From Thermoactinomyces sp. DSM 45892 (GTDB lineage: Bacteria > Bacillota > Bacilli > Thermoactinomycetales > Thermoactinomycetaceae): 64,000 nucleotides of DNA. This document shows, in pieces, positions 16,310-25,197 of the stretch. The notes under the pieces are model-generated. The model saw only the letters and a program-made list of their open reading frames with translations. It searched no databases and had not been told where the DNA came from. Position numbers and translations under genes: made by a program. Numbering within the stretch: the first letter of the stretch is position 1; each line of letters starts with the position of its first letter. The stretch covers positions 124,001 through 188,000 of the forward strand of contig NZ_FNPL01000001.1 in NCBI RefSeq assembly GCF_900107305.1, read 5' to 3'.

Positions 16310-16981
16310 TCATTTATTTTCAAGAAATGGCCTATGATATTTTTCCTCTAAATCCTTCCGTGCGATGGTAGCATCTTCTATAGTGTCATGATAGCCTGCT
16401 CGGTGAGTCGTTCCATTTATGGTGAGATATGCTGAATACTTTATACTACCATTAGGCATCTGTACTCTTCCTACACCTTTTACACCTGTAGAGTTATTAT
16501 GTCTCACTTTTGTTTTAAGAGCAGGCACATGTGCGCCTACTTTTTCCTTTTTTCTCTTATAATGTTGTACTGTATTTTGTAGCTCTTTATTTTTTTTACA
16601 GCCACATGATTTGACTTTCTTTCGTTTCAAATCATAGGACTCTACGTCCTTCATCCCCCCACAGTCACATATACACGCCCATAATGTATTAGATTTTCTC
16701 TCGATTGTCACAAGCAAACCGAAACGATCTCCTACTTTTATATCCGTGACTCTTTTTCTTATTCGGATCGCATCACCATTTAAACAACCGCACGATCTTG
16801 TTTTTCCGCTTGTGAAACTACTTCCTCTTATAATTTTTACTTTTCCGCAAAGGCACTGGCATTCCCAGTACCTTATTCCTTTATTATTTGTCCCTCCATC
16901 AGCTAATACAGTTATCCTACCATATGTCTGCCCAGTTAAATCATTTTTAGGAGGGCTCAATTTATGTAGTTCTGGTGGCAT
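16310..16981 (-). CDS. Phage-type protein with two zinc-binding repeats and a C-terminal AP2-like DNA-binding domain
   Basis: The protein is about 223 residues. Two copies of a cysteine-rich module (WECQCLCGK...SCGCL and WACICDCGG...SCGCKK, about residues 38-70 and 100-130) are followed by a linker. The C-terminal AP2/integrase-like domain carries STGVKGV, YSAYLTINGTTHRAGY and ATIARKDLEEKYH. Such proteins are common in phages, often next to replication genes or as homing-type endonuclease relatives. The start is the ATG nine nt after GAGGAG; a TTG three codons earlier lies too close to it. It is the last gene of a minus-strand run with RuvC-like, DnaE and ThyA genes. Confidence 0.75.
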   Translation of the reverse strand: MPPELHKLSPPKNDLTGQTYGRITVLADGGTNNKGIRYWECQCLCGKVKIIRGSSFTSGKTRSCGCLNGDAIRIRKRVTDIKVGDRFGLLVTIERKSNTLWACICDCGGMKDVESYDLKRKKVKSCGCKKNKELQNTVQHYKRKKEKVGAHVPALKTKVRHNNSTGVKGVGRVQMPNGSIKYSAYLTINGTTHRAGYHDTIEDATIARKDLEEKYHRPFLENK

Positions 16982-17002
16982 ATAAACCAACTCCTCTTCT
17001 CA

Positions 17003-17518
17003 TTACGCACGCACTTCTGAATTAGACAGTGCGGGCTTTTCATAGTCAATTAGATCTTTTTTGATTAGATATGTAAGACAAACTGCAAAAGAATCACTCT
17101 CATCTTCGCTTACAAACCGAATAAGATGTAGTACTTTAATAGCCTGTTGTACCTGTTGCTTAGTCGCATTCCCACTCAGAACAGCTTCCTTAATTGCCTT
17201 GGGAGGATAGTAGACTTGCTCAACATCATAAAATAGAAGATTTATCAAACCGTGGACTCTGTAAGTAACTTGAGTGGAAGTGTTAAAGCGACTAAATCCC
17301 CGCTCAATAGCAATTACAGTTGGAGGATACTTTGCTTTCAGCTCTGATAGGCTATCGTATACATGCTTGAGTTTCAATGCGTTATGGTATCGTTTCTTTT
17401 GACTTTTGATTTTGGTCGTCTGAATACTTCCTATGTATACAAATCGTTTTGTTTCCAAATCGTAAATAGTAACACCTGTGCTGGACAGACTTGGATCTAT
17501 CCCATAAATATAATTCAA
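17003..17518 (-). CDS. RuvC-like Holliday-junction resolvase (phage type)
   Basis: Starting at a TTG with AAGGAG seven nt upstream, the 171-residue protein opens directly with the RNase H-fold strand MNYIYGIDPSLSSTGV. It also has the family acidic residues in VIAIERGFSR and DESDSFAVCL, the usual RuvC-type catalytic set. Such enzymes cut branched DNA during recombination or phage DNA packaging. The frame stays open 15 codons upstream, but that part is not conserved-looking. It lies 57 nt after the DnaE stop and 21 nt before the AP2 gene, consistent with a phage replication/recombination operon. Confidence 0.8.
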   Translation of the reverse strand: MNYIYGIDPSLSSTGVTIYDLETKRFVYIGSIQTTKIKSQKKRYHNALKLKHVYDSLSELKAKYPPTVIAIERGFSRFNTSTQVTYRVHGLINLLFYDVEQVYYPPKAIKEAVLSGNATKQQVQQAIKVLHLIRFVSEDESDSFAVCLTYLIKKDLIDYEKPALSNSEVRA

Positions 17519-17575
17519 ATGGCATTCTCCTTGATCAGGAAAATCCCCCTCCATACAAAGCAAATCCTATCTTTA

Positions 17576-20500
17576 TTATACAATTGATCTGCAATTGTTA
17601 TCTAATACGGCATCACGTTCTTTGCTCTTTCGAATCAACTTGCATTTTTCTAGCCAGATGTCTTTTGCTTCTGGATTCTGCACCCACTTACCATTCACGT
17701 TTTTCCATCCATTCTTCTCAGCAGTCTCTAAAATTTGGATCACATCTCCTACATATAAAAGATCGTCATCTCCTTGGTAAAATTTCTTCTTGTTCACCTT
17801 TAATACAGACTCCTCGCCTGTTTTTACTCTATAAAGCACAATCTTAGGAGTAAATTTTTTGTCGATATCCAAAACAACTGCAAATGACTCACTCACATCT
17901 TCAAAAGTCGATACTGCATAGCCCAATGTTTCTTTTTCAAAAGAAATCTGCTCATGGAGACTAACTTTTTGAGGCGGATGATCTCTAACCGCTTTTTCGA
18001 AGTTCTCCAAGTTAGCAATGCGTTGTTGTTTCGTCTTCTCCTTATGCCCCTTTGTATACTTCAATGATACTGTGACAAATTCGGGGTACAATTCTCCATC
18101 TGGCTTCTTCCTATCCATCATTACTTTGGAAATTTCAAGTAAGACTTCCTGCCTACCAAACTCCTGAAAGAAGTCTAAACGAATAAGTATCTCCATTTGC
18201 CTAGTATCAATCGTCGTGTGCTCAAGCATATCAACCACTAACATAACAAAATTATCTCGATCATAATCCTTTTTCGCTAGTTCGTATAGCTCTTCAGCAA
18301 CTTTGGCATTCAGATATTTGATTGACTGAATACCTTTATAGATCGCCTGTTCGTCTTTACTGAAGCTATAGACAGAACGGGATTTGCCAAATTGTATTGG
18401 TTTAATCTCAATTCTTTTTTGCTTTGCATAATGTACGATTTTTGTGGTCTTATCCAAATCATTGCCTCGCAGGTTAAGAGCCACTGTAAGAAATTCTAAC
18501 GGATAATGGTGGCGAAGATAAGCTCCGATGTACCCGATATAAGAATATGGCTGTGAATGGTTAACAGAGAACCCATAGTCGGATGCATCCTCAATTACCT
18601 TCAAAAAGGATTGAAGAATTTGTTTGGCATGCTCTTCATCTTCATCATACTGCGTTCTCATCGTTTCAATAAATCCTGCCTCAATAGCAGGTAGAAATTG
18701 TTCCGTTCCCACCTTCTTCGCAAGTCCACGTCTTACACTATCTGACTCCGCACCTGAAAAGCCACAGAAGTCCGTTAGGAATCTCATGATTTGTTCTTGG
18801 AATACCATATATCCTAATGTTTCGGATAAAAATTGATTTAAACCTTCGTGGCCATTATCTTTTGTTATCCCTTTTGCTAGATCATACCGATAAGATTCTC
18901 CTGAAGGGCGTATTGCTCCATTAGCTAGGGAAAGCAGATCTATATAATCAACCTCTCCCAAATCATGATGTATTTTCTCTAAGGTCTCATCACTAAAGAG
19001 CGTTTTTAAATACGCATGTGCACTATCCCCCTCAAACTGAAAAACACCAAGAGTAGACTCTCGCAGGGTCTTCCAAACATCCAAGTCTGACGTATCAATA
19101 TTGTCTGGTATCAATCGTTCGATTCCAGCGAGTTTGCAAGTCTCATTGATAAGCTCAATGTTATCTAAGCCTAGAATATCTAGTTTTACGTAATTTTCTC
19201 CATCAAGCTCTTTCATGTTAACGCTAGTAACCCTATGCTTGCTTTCCTTTGTATAAACTGTCCCAAGATGCTTGTCCAGATCAATGGGTGATACTACAAA
19301 GCCTGAAGGGTGACTCCCCATGCTTTGGATTACACCCTTAAGCACATCTACATATTGAAATAAATCTGGATACTCTTTTCTGAACTTCTTCTCATCTGTT
19401 TCAATGTTTTTTGCAATATGATCCACAACATCTAACGACATATCCAGCGCTCTGCCAACTTCTCGGATAGATCCTTTGTCTGCCAACGTATTGAACGTTA
19501 TAATCTCGGCGAACTCTACTCCATCTAAGCCCGATAAATAGTCAATTACGTCCTGTCTCCTGCTTGGAGGGAAATCGATATCAATATCAGGTAAGCTTAC
19601 ACGATCTGGATTAAGGAATCTGAAGAAGTTAAGCTTGTGCTTAATCGAATCCATTTCAGTGATACCCAATACATACGCAATTAAGCTCCCATTTACCGAT
19701 CCACGACCATACCCTTGATAGATCTCATTTTCATGACACCAGTCAATGATCTTTTTTTGAAGCAACATATAGTCTACAGAATCAAGTTTGATATAAGTGT
19801 CTATCTCTTCCTTAATCCGATCGTAGTATTCGTTTCTCTTTTCCTTTGGAAATTGATGAATCCCACGTTTTACAACACCGTCATTAATCTTCTGTTTGAA
19901 TACTTCAATCGGATTTTCATATAGTTTGGGGTATTTAGGAGTTTTATCGAGACTGAACTCTTCAACCATATCTGCCATTGAATTTGTGTTATGGATCGCC
20001 TCTAGGTAAACATTTCTAGGGAGTGCACGTTGGGATTCAAACATCCCTACTAGTTCTTGGAAGGATTTGAAAGTGAGGTCAAACATGTCTTCATTCCCAT
20101 ACGTTGCCCCTTTGGACTGGAGAAAAATCTTGCGAGCTTCTTGATGCTCTCTATTCAGGGCATGCGTATCGGTTCCTGCAATCAATGGAATTTGTAAATC
20201 TTTTGACCACTGGTGTAGTAGTTTGTTGAATTCAAATTGCTCTGGATGTGTGTGATATTGGATTTCTAGAAACATACGATGGCGATTATCACCCATCCAC
20301 TGCAACATATCTTCGAGTTCATTTTTAAGTTTAGGATTTTTGTACATCCGCCATAAAGGGGAAGCTAAACAAGCAGAGGTCATGATAATGTTGTCGGAGG
20401 TACTTTTTAACTCTTCAAATGAGATACGGGGGTTGTAATAGAAGTGACCATCTTGGCGATTGAACGACTTAGATGTTAGTGTGTTTAGCTCTTTCACCCC

Positions 20501-20803
20501 TTCATAGTTTTTGGCGATTAGCATGTAATGGTAATTATCGCGTATTAGACCTTGTTGTTTGTCAGTATGACGGGTTAAGTACACTTCATTGCCATGTATG
20601 TATTTCATACCGCGTTTTTCTATCCCTTGCTTCTTTTTAATCCAATTCATCTGATTGCCGTGCTCTGAAAAACAAAAGGAGTTCATTCCATATTTTTCTG
20701 CCAGATCGAGATAATCTACAAACTTTGTTACACTGTCTGCACCTGTTCCTGCTGTAAGATTGGATAGATCGGAATGAATGTGGTATACAGTATAGTTGTC
20801 CAT
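17576..20803 (-). CDS. DnaE-type DNA polymerase III alpha subunit (phage-borne)
   Basis: The 1075-residue protein begins with a PHP domain (HIHSDLS at residues 8-14, FSEHGN, TDTHAL). The C-family polymerase palm follows: GYGRGSVNGSL, then the catalytic aspartates in PDIDIDF at residues 405-411, GSHPSGFV and KLDILGLD. Finger and helix-hairpin-helix regions and a C-terminal OB-like part complete it. It copies DNA at a replication fork. GGAGG precedes the ATG. The location between RuvC-like and ThyA genes in an element that splits comM points to a phage replicative polymerase rather than the host DnaE. Large Bacillus phages of the SPbeta kind also carry a DnaE-like enzyme. Confidence 0.85.
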   Translation of the reverse strand: MDNYTVYHIHSDLSNLTAGTGADSVTKFVDYLDLAEKYGMNSFCFSEHGNQMNWIKKKQGIEKRGMKYIHGNEVYLTRHTDKQQGLIRDNYHYMLIAKNYEGVKELNTLTSKSFNRQDGHFYYNPRISFEELKSTSDNIIMTSACLASPLWRMYKNPKLKNELEDMLQWMGDNRHRMFLEIQYHTHPEQFEFNKLLHQWSKDLQIPLIAGTDTHALNREHQEARKIFLQSKGATYGNEDMFDLTFKSFQELVGMFESQRALPRNVYLEAIHNTNSMADMVEEFSLDKTPKYPKLYENPIEVFKQKINDGVVKRGIHQFPKEKRNEYYDRIKEEIDTYIKLDSVDYMLLQKKIIDWCHENEIYQGYGRGSVNGSLIAYVLGITEMDSIKHKLNFFRFLNPDRVSLPDIDIDFPPSRRQDVIDYLSGLDGVEFAEIITFNTLADKGSIREVGRALDMSLDVVDHIAKNIETDEKKFRKEYPDLFQYVDVLKGVIQSMGSHPSGFVVSPIDLDKHLGTVYTKESKHRVTSVNMKELDGENYVKLDILGLDNIELINETCKLAGIERLIPDNIDTSDLDVWKTLRESTLGVFQFEGDSAHAYLKTLFSDETLEKIHHDLGEVDYIDLLSLANGAIRPSGESYRYDLAKGITKDNGHEGLNQFLSETLGYMVFQEQIMRFLTDFCGFSGAESDSVRRGLAKKVGTEQFLPAIEAGFIETMRTQYDEDEEHAKQILQSFLKVIEDASDYGFSVNHSQPYSYIGYIGAYLRHHYPLEFLTVALNLRGNDLDKTTKIVHYAKQKRIEIKPIQFGKSRSVYSFSKDEQAIYKGIQSIKYLNAKVAEELYELAKKDYDRDNFVMLVVDMLEHTTIDTRQMEILIRLDFFQEFGRQEVLLEISKVMMDRKKPDGELYPEFVTVSLKYTKGHKEKTKQQRIANLENFEKAVRDHPPQKVSLHEQISFEKETLGYAVSTFEDVSESFAVVLDIDKKFTPKIVLYRVKTGEESVLKVNKKKFYQGDDDLLYVGDVIQILETAEKNGWKNVNGKWVQNPEAKDIWLEKCKLIRKSKERDAVLDNNCRSIV

Positions 20804-20825
20804 CTAATTCCTCCTCTATTCGAAT

Positions 20826-21662
20826 CTAAGTGGCTACTTCATATTGGACTGGATCTCCATGATGGTATCCAATTAATTGAAAATCATCGATGGTAAAGTC
20901 ATAGAAATTTTTAATGTCAGGGTTCATCCATAAGATAGGTGCATTGTATGTATCACGCTTAATTTGTTCCTCTATAATGGGAAGATGTCGCTCGTAAATA
21001 TGGCAATCACCGATATGAAATATGTATTCTCCTAGTTGGTAGCCTGTTACTTGTGCAATCATTCGTTGTAGTATGTTGTATTGAAATACGTTGAAAGGAT
21101 TTCCTAAAGCCATATCATTACTTCTTGCTCTAACTTCTAAGCTCAACTCACCTTGTCTTACATACCATTGCGTTTCGTATACACAAGGCAACAAGCTCAT
21201 CTCTGATAGGTCATCTGTATTCCAAAGAGTTGTAAGATGCCTGCGACTAGAAGGATTGTATTTTAGTTGATGAAGAAGATAGTCAACTTGATCCACTTTT
21301 TTGCCCATGAGATAACGGCACTTTTTCCCCAACTGATATCCATATGCCTTCCCAATAGTTCCATCTGGCAACTCCCACTCATTCCAAATTCCCACTCCCA
21401 TATCTCGAAGCTCCTGTACCTTATTTGATTTCATTTGCCAAATCCAAAGCAATTCTTTAATAGCTGTTTTCCATGCCACTTTTTTAGATGTTATAATCGG
21501 AATTTCTTTATTATCAAATCTCATCTTTTGAGAAATTATTGACTTAGTATACGCTGGTTCTCCATGTTTCCACCTTGATCTGACAACATGATCTACATCC
21601 CAAATTCCATTATTGATAATATTCGATATTAAATTTTTGTATTGATTGTCAGCTTGGCTCAT
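20826..21662 (-). CDS. thyA: Thymidylate synthase (ThyA type), probably phage-borne
   Basis: It converts dUMP to dTMP with methylene-tetrahydrofolate. The 278-residue protein has the catalytic cysteine C160 in LLPCVYETQWYV, the arginine pair in PSSRRHL, and the nucleotide-binding RSNDMALGNPFN. The late motif IGDCHIYERH and the expected folate-binding end are present. The start is the ATG with GGGAGG seven nt upstream; a GTG/ATG frame five codons earlier lies in that SD. The LPC-V-Y-ETQ context differs from the usual LPPCH. It is 22 nt upstream of the polymerase gene, so dTMP supply and replication are co-expressed. Confidence 0.9.
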   Translation of the reverse strand: MSQADNQYKNLISNIINNGIWDVDHVVRSRWKHGEPAYTKSIISQKMRFDNKEIPIITSKKVAWKTAIKELLWIWQMKSNKVQELRDMGVGIWNEWELPDGTIGKAYGYQLGKKCRYLMGKKVDQVDYLLHQLKYNPSSRRHLTTLWNTDDLSEMSLLPCVYETQWYVRQGELSLEVRARSNDMALGNPFNVFQYNILQRMIAQVTGYQLGEYIFHIGDCHIYERHLPIIEEQIKRDTYNAPILWMNPDIKNFYDFTIDDFQLIGYHHGDPVQYEVAT

Positions 21663-21684
21663 TATATATCCTCCCATAGTCTAT

Positions 21685-22176
21685 CTAGTCTATATACTCA
21701 AAGTTAATATGATAAAACTTCCCTTTTAATTCAAAGTACTCATTTCCACAATCCATACAGAAAATACCAGAAGTATTAAAATTTCGGACAAGTGATTCAA
21801 TTCGGTTCACCTTTTCACTATTACAATTCGGGCATCTTTTCAAATTATTTATTCCCACAATTTCTGAATACAGATTATACGATGAAACTCTCCCCTTAGT
21901 TTTCTGACCAAATTGTTTGCAAGCTTTACTCACTGTTGCAACATTAATTCTCAATTCTGTCGCTATCGTCTTTCGAGGTACGTTATGCATATCTCTTTCG
22001 GCTATGAGCTTTTTAAAGTCATCTGAAAATGAGTTCTTTTGTCTATTTTTTTCTTTATACTTTATCAATATTCTAGATATATCAGACTCCAAACAACTCA
22101 GTTCTTCTTGTATGACTAAAATACCAACGCCTTTACTAAATGCATCTAATACCTTCTCTTCTTCTATTTGAGACAT
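21685..22176 (-). CDS. HTH and zinc-ribbon protein, probable phage regulator
   Basis: The 163-residue protein contains two helix-turn-helix-like parts: EKVLDAFSKGVGILVIQEEL, and VPRKTIATELRINVATVSKACKQ near residues 67-90. A C-terminal zinc ribbon follows, with CPNC and CMDCG about 28 residues apart. AAAGGAG precedes the ATG. It is the first gene of the minus-strand run that continues into thyA and dnaE (stop 23 nt before thyA) and the recognisable gene nearest the comM junction. It is likely a DNA-binding regulator of this early/replication operon. The exact family is not recognised. Confidence 0.6.
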   Translation of the reverse strand: MSQIEEEKVLDAFSKGVGILVIQEELSCLESDISRILIKYKEKNRQKNSFSDDFKKLIAERDMHNVPRKTIATELRINVATVSKACKQFGQKTKGRVSSYNLYSEIVGINNLKRCPNCNSEKVNRIESLVRNFNTSGIFCMDCGNEYFELKGKFYHINFEYID

Positions 22177-22289
22177 ATGCTACTCCTTTCAAAGCGGTCT
22201 AAAGAATACCTGCTTTCATTTATACATTATACGATTTATTTTATGTACTGTAAATATATATTTCGACTAGTCCTCTCTAATTTCGAATA

Positions 22290-22358
22290 TTAATCGTACC
22301 ACTGCTTAGCATTGTTTGTATTCATTTCTTGATTTTCAGACTTGGTTGCAAATAGCAA
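22290..22358 (-). CDS. Possible 22-residue peptide next to the attachment site
   Basis: AAAAGGAGGTG is followed after 4 nt by a TTG that opens 22 codons (MLFATKSENQEMNTNNAKQWYD) ending in TAA. The SD is excellent, but its spacing to the TTG is short. The peptide has no signal sequence. It could be a real small phage product or a relic of a gene cut at integration. Confidence 0.3.
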   Translation of the reverse strand: MLFATKSENQEMNTNNAKQWYD

Positions 22359-22458
22359 TACACCTCCTTTTAATGTCCGTTTAGAAATCATAAATCAAAT
22401 TAACACAAACTAATCTCCAAATATAGCAGAGCTAGAAAGAGAACTTGCATTTGTACCC

Positions 22459-23154
22459 TTACAACAGCAGATTAGGATACATTGGCATGCTAATGTATCC
22501 TATCAGGATCAAATTATGCCCGCCTCCAGCTGCCACTTCCATCGCTCTTTTTACATGTTGCTGTCCTTGGACATCTTTCAAATCGGGTTGAGTCCATTTC
22601 GTTTGTTCGATGGTGGTAGCGGTTTCTACAAAATCTGGATGCCACTCTCCCTTTAAGTAGCCAACAGACTCCTGCAATGTCTGGAGAGGGATAATTTCAA
22701 TTCCATCTACTAAGCAGGCCTCTGAATAATTGGCAGCAGGTACTAACACCTTAGTAAAACCTTGTTCCTGCGCACACATCACCATCGGCAAAATTCCATG
22801 TAAGGGGCGTAAACATCCATCTAGAGATAATTCACCTAAAAATATCGTTTTATCTACGCTGATTCCAACCATTTGATCACTAGCTAGTAGAATCCCCATC
22901 GCAATGGCTAGATCAAAGCTAGCTCCTTCTTTTTTAATATCTGCTGGAGCTAAGTTTGTCGTAATACGCTGTAAGGGAAAGTTTACACCGCTATTTTTAA
23001 CCGCTGCCCGAACCCGCTCTCTGGACTCCCGAACAGCGGAGTCAGGGAGTCCGACTATATCAAAAGCAGGTAACCCATTACTAATATCTATCTCCACCTC
23101 TACGATAAATCCATGGATTCCTAATACGGATGCACTATAGATCTTTGCATACAA
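22459..23154 (-). pseudogene. comM: comM (YifB) N-terminal part, interrupted by the element
   Basis: ComM is a Mg-chelatase-like AAA+ helicase that helps branch migration during transformation. This copy covers only the N-terminal Lon-like domain and the start of the ATPase (MYAKIYSASVLGIHG to GGGHNLILIG). At the point where Walker A (PPGSGKT-type) should follow, the frame continues with 12 unrelated residues (YISMPMYPNLLL) and stops. About 231 of the usual roughly 500 residues remain. The start is a TTG with GGGGG upstream, matching the normal MYAK start. The rest should lie beyond the other end of the element, so the gene would be restored by excision. Confidence 0.85.
22474..22501. other. 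Putative attachment-site junction with inverted repeat
   Basis: AGGATACATT and AATGTATCCT flank the 8-nt GGCATGCT and overlap the exact point (about 22495-22500) where ComM homology ends. A dyad of this size at an integration point is what a site-specific recombinase core would look like. The recombinase class cannot be told from here. Confidence 0.55.
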
Positions 23155-23241
23155 ATGATTATCCCCCAAACATTTGTTCCATAATATGGAATTATTCGGC
23201 GTCTTTTGACATAATCCTGCTTATTTGCTTGAATAAAACAT

Positions 23242-23273
23242 AAAAAAGATGACCCTTATCTTACTAGTCATCT
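23242..23273 (-). terminator. Terminator of the glycan-modification operon
   Basis: On the minus strand AGATGAC pairs with GTCATCT across a 13-nt loop and is followed by a T run. It lies after the methyltransferase gene and before comM. Confidence 0.75.
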
Positions 23274-23300
23274 ACATGGACACTTATTTTCGGAAAACAA

Positions 23301-24035
23301 TCATGCATCTTTATGCACAATATAAAGATTATCTTCTTTAGATAGGCCTAATCTATGTGCTTCTTCGAAAGAATATCTCTTTGCGATATTATACAACTCG
23401 ACTCGAAAACCGACTGATTCAAGTCTCTTTATATAATCCTCCTTTGCATATACTCGCACATGATCTGGATGGCCATAAACTCTAGCCCGATCTTCTGGAG
23501 TAATGCGTTGCTCATCCTCTAAACTCGTCCCTATATTTATAGCCAGCGGTACTTGCATAATCCCCCAGCCTCCGACTTTCATCACTCTATAAAGCTCACT
23601 CATCGCCTTGCGATCTTCTGAAATATTATCGAGTATATGACTACATATTATGACATCAAATGAATGATCTTTATAATAGAGATTTGTAACATCCAGCCCC
23701 TTCGTCCATGGATCTAGCGGTTTAAATTCGCCAGACACATAATGGAGATTCGAATATTCAGCAAGCTTATTTTTTACATGTTTTTCTTTTTCAGGGTCAA
23801 TATGAAAAACAAAAGCTTGTGCCATAAATAAATCAGTTTCTCTTTCAATAAACCATGTGTATAGTCTTTCACGATCCAAAGCCCTACACATCGAACAAAT
23901 TCCTGTTTCGGGATTCCAATTTTCCAATTGAAACGATTCTGGTTCAAAAAAACCGGCGGGCCAGGGAATAAATTGTGCAACGTGATTCTTACAACATGGA
24001 CAATAATAGGAAGATGTATGTTCCAATCTACTCAC
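23301..24035 (-). CDS. SAM-dependent methyltransferase with N-terminal zinc-binding cysteines
   Basis: The 244-residue class I methyltransferase has CPCC near residue 12 and CSMC near residue 47, likely a zinc knuckle. A Rossmann core follows with LDVTNLYYKDHSFDVIICSHILDNI (motifs II and III) and a VMKVGGWGIM strand. An unusual point is that the glycine-rich SAM loop is hard to see (VFHIDPEKEK replaces DxGxGxG). The start overlaps the end of the aminotransferase gene by 8 nt. In a GT2/DegT/methyltransferase operon it probably methylates a sugar or sugar-linked intermediate. The acceptor is unknown. Confidence 0.75.
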   Translation of the reverse strand: MSRLEHTSSYYCPCCKNHVAQFIPWPAGFFEPESFQLENWNPETGICSMCRALDRERLYTWFIERETDLFMAQAFVFHIDPEKEKHVKNKLAEYSNLHYVSGEFKPLDPWTKGLDVTNLYYKDHSFDVIICSHILDNISEDRKAMSELYRVMKVGGWGIMQVPLAINIGTSLEDEQRITPEDRARVYGHPDHVRVYAKEDYIKRLESVGFRVELYNIAKRYSFEEAHRLGLSKEDNLYIVHKDA

Positions 24036-25155
24036 CCCTATGTAATGTATTTGCTAGTGCTTTGACAATTTGCTTTACATGATCCCTCTCAATTTCTTCC
24101 CAAAACGGTAGACTGATAATACGATCTGATATACATTCCGTCACGGCCATCGTAGATTGATTGCTAGTAGCAAACTGTTTTTGTCTGTGGCAAGGCGGAG
24201 AAAAATAACATCGCGTATCAATCCCTTGTTCACCTAAGTGATGTATGATTCTATCGTTTTCACCCTGTGGACTGAGAACAGAGAGAAGTTGCGTCACAAG
24301 TTGTCCTGAGCAATTTTGAACTCTCCACCCTTTCTCAAATAAATTCCATTTGTCCATCTGCTCCAAATACCATTTTTTAATCTGCTTTCGGGATTCTACT
24401 TTCTGTTCAAATACATCCAACGTTGCCAAACCGATGGCAGCCATGTATTCGGACAATTTACTATTGAGCCCTTTTAAAGTTGATTCCTTACTCCCCTTGT
24501 AACCGAAATTCCCCGCTTGCCGCACATTGGAGATGAGCCCCTGATCCCCACTGTATACCAGTCCCCCCTCTCCAATTCCAAACCCCTTGGTAGCATGGAA
24601 GCTGTATATAATACTCCCTAAAAATCCCTTCCCAAAATGTCCATACGCATCTCTTGCGCCAAAGCTGGCTGCTGCATCCACAACGACTGGGATTCCCTTC
24701 TTCTGTAATTCGTTGTAATAGGTTAGATCTATACAGGTTCCAAAGGTTGCATATGGCACGACAACGGCAACCTGGTCTCCTAGATTTTTCAAGGTGTCCT
24801 CTACTATATCTACATTCATAGACCATTCATCTTCACGAATATCAATAAAATAAGGCTCTAATCCACACCAAATAGCAGCTAAAGGAGTAGCTGAGAAAGT
24901 AAAGCTAGGCATTAGCGCGTATCGACCATTTGGCCTCATACTTTCGGAAATTGCCAGCATTAGGCCAATCGTTGCATTATTAACTGTGCTAACCGCCCCC
25001 TCCCCTTCAAAAAACTCCTGAAGGATCCGTTCTTCGAAAGTGTCATTCAAGGGGCCATAGTTCGAATAAATCCTATTTTCATCAATTTGCGAAAGATACT
25101 TTAGGTATAATTCGCACCTCACTACATTAGGACGAAGAAATGGTATCTGCTTAAT
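24028..25155 (-). CDS. DegT/DnrJ/EryC1-family aminotransferase, apparent AUU start
   Basis: This PLP enzyme transaminates keto-sugars of nucleotide-activated deoxysugar pathways. It has the early FEGEGAVSTVNNATIGL block, VVDAAASFGA (PLP aspartate) and SFHATKGFGIGEGG, where K is the Schiff-base lysine. The usual DegT opening IPFLRPNVV lies upstream of the first ATG/GTG-type codon (GTG 25122). The only good ribosome site, AGGAG, is six nt before an ATT at 25155, giving MKQIPFLRPNVV and 375 residues. An AUU start, as in infC, is the simplest reading; a mutated ATG is the alternative. It lies between the GT2 and methyltransferase genes. Confidence 0.8.
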   Translation of the reverse strand: MKQIPFLRPNVVRCELYLKYLSQIDENRIYSNYGPLNDTFEERILQEFFEGEGAVSTVNNATIGLMLAISESMRPNGRYALMPSFTFSATPLAAIWCGLEPYFIDIREDEWSMNVDIVEDTLKNLGDQVAVVVPYATFGTCIDLTYYNELQKKGIPVVVDAAASFGARDAYGHFGKGFLGSIIYSFHATKGFGIGEGGLVYSGDQGLISNVRQAGNFGYKGSKESTLKGLNSKLSEYMAAIGLATLDVFEQKVESRKQIKKWYLEQMDKWNLFEKGWRVQNCSGQLVTQLLSVLSPQGENDRIIHHLGEQGIDTRCYFSPPCHRQKQFATSNQSTMAVTECISDRIISLPFWEEIERDHVKQIVKALANTLHRGE

Positions 25156-25197
25156 TAGAATCTCCTCACTTTATATAAAAATCCACAGTAGTGGTTG

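Larger units (their letters stand above)
1..22500. mobile_element. One end of an integrated prophage-like element in comM
   Basis: The block ends inside comM: the ComM reading frame loses its homology right after the residues preceding the Walker A loop, and a 10-bp inverted repeat sits on that junction. Genes nearest the junction are phage-type (HTH/zinc ribbon, ThyA, DnaE, RuvC-like, AP2). Deeper genes are typical cargo (toxin, bacteriocin, exporter, small peptides). The DNA is visibly AT-richer than the core genes after 34 kb. No integrase, capsid or terminase gene is in view, so whether this is a phage, a remnant or another integrative element is inference. The left boundary lies outside the window, and a composite of several insertions is possible. 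Confidence 0.65.
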
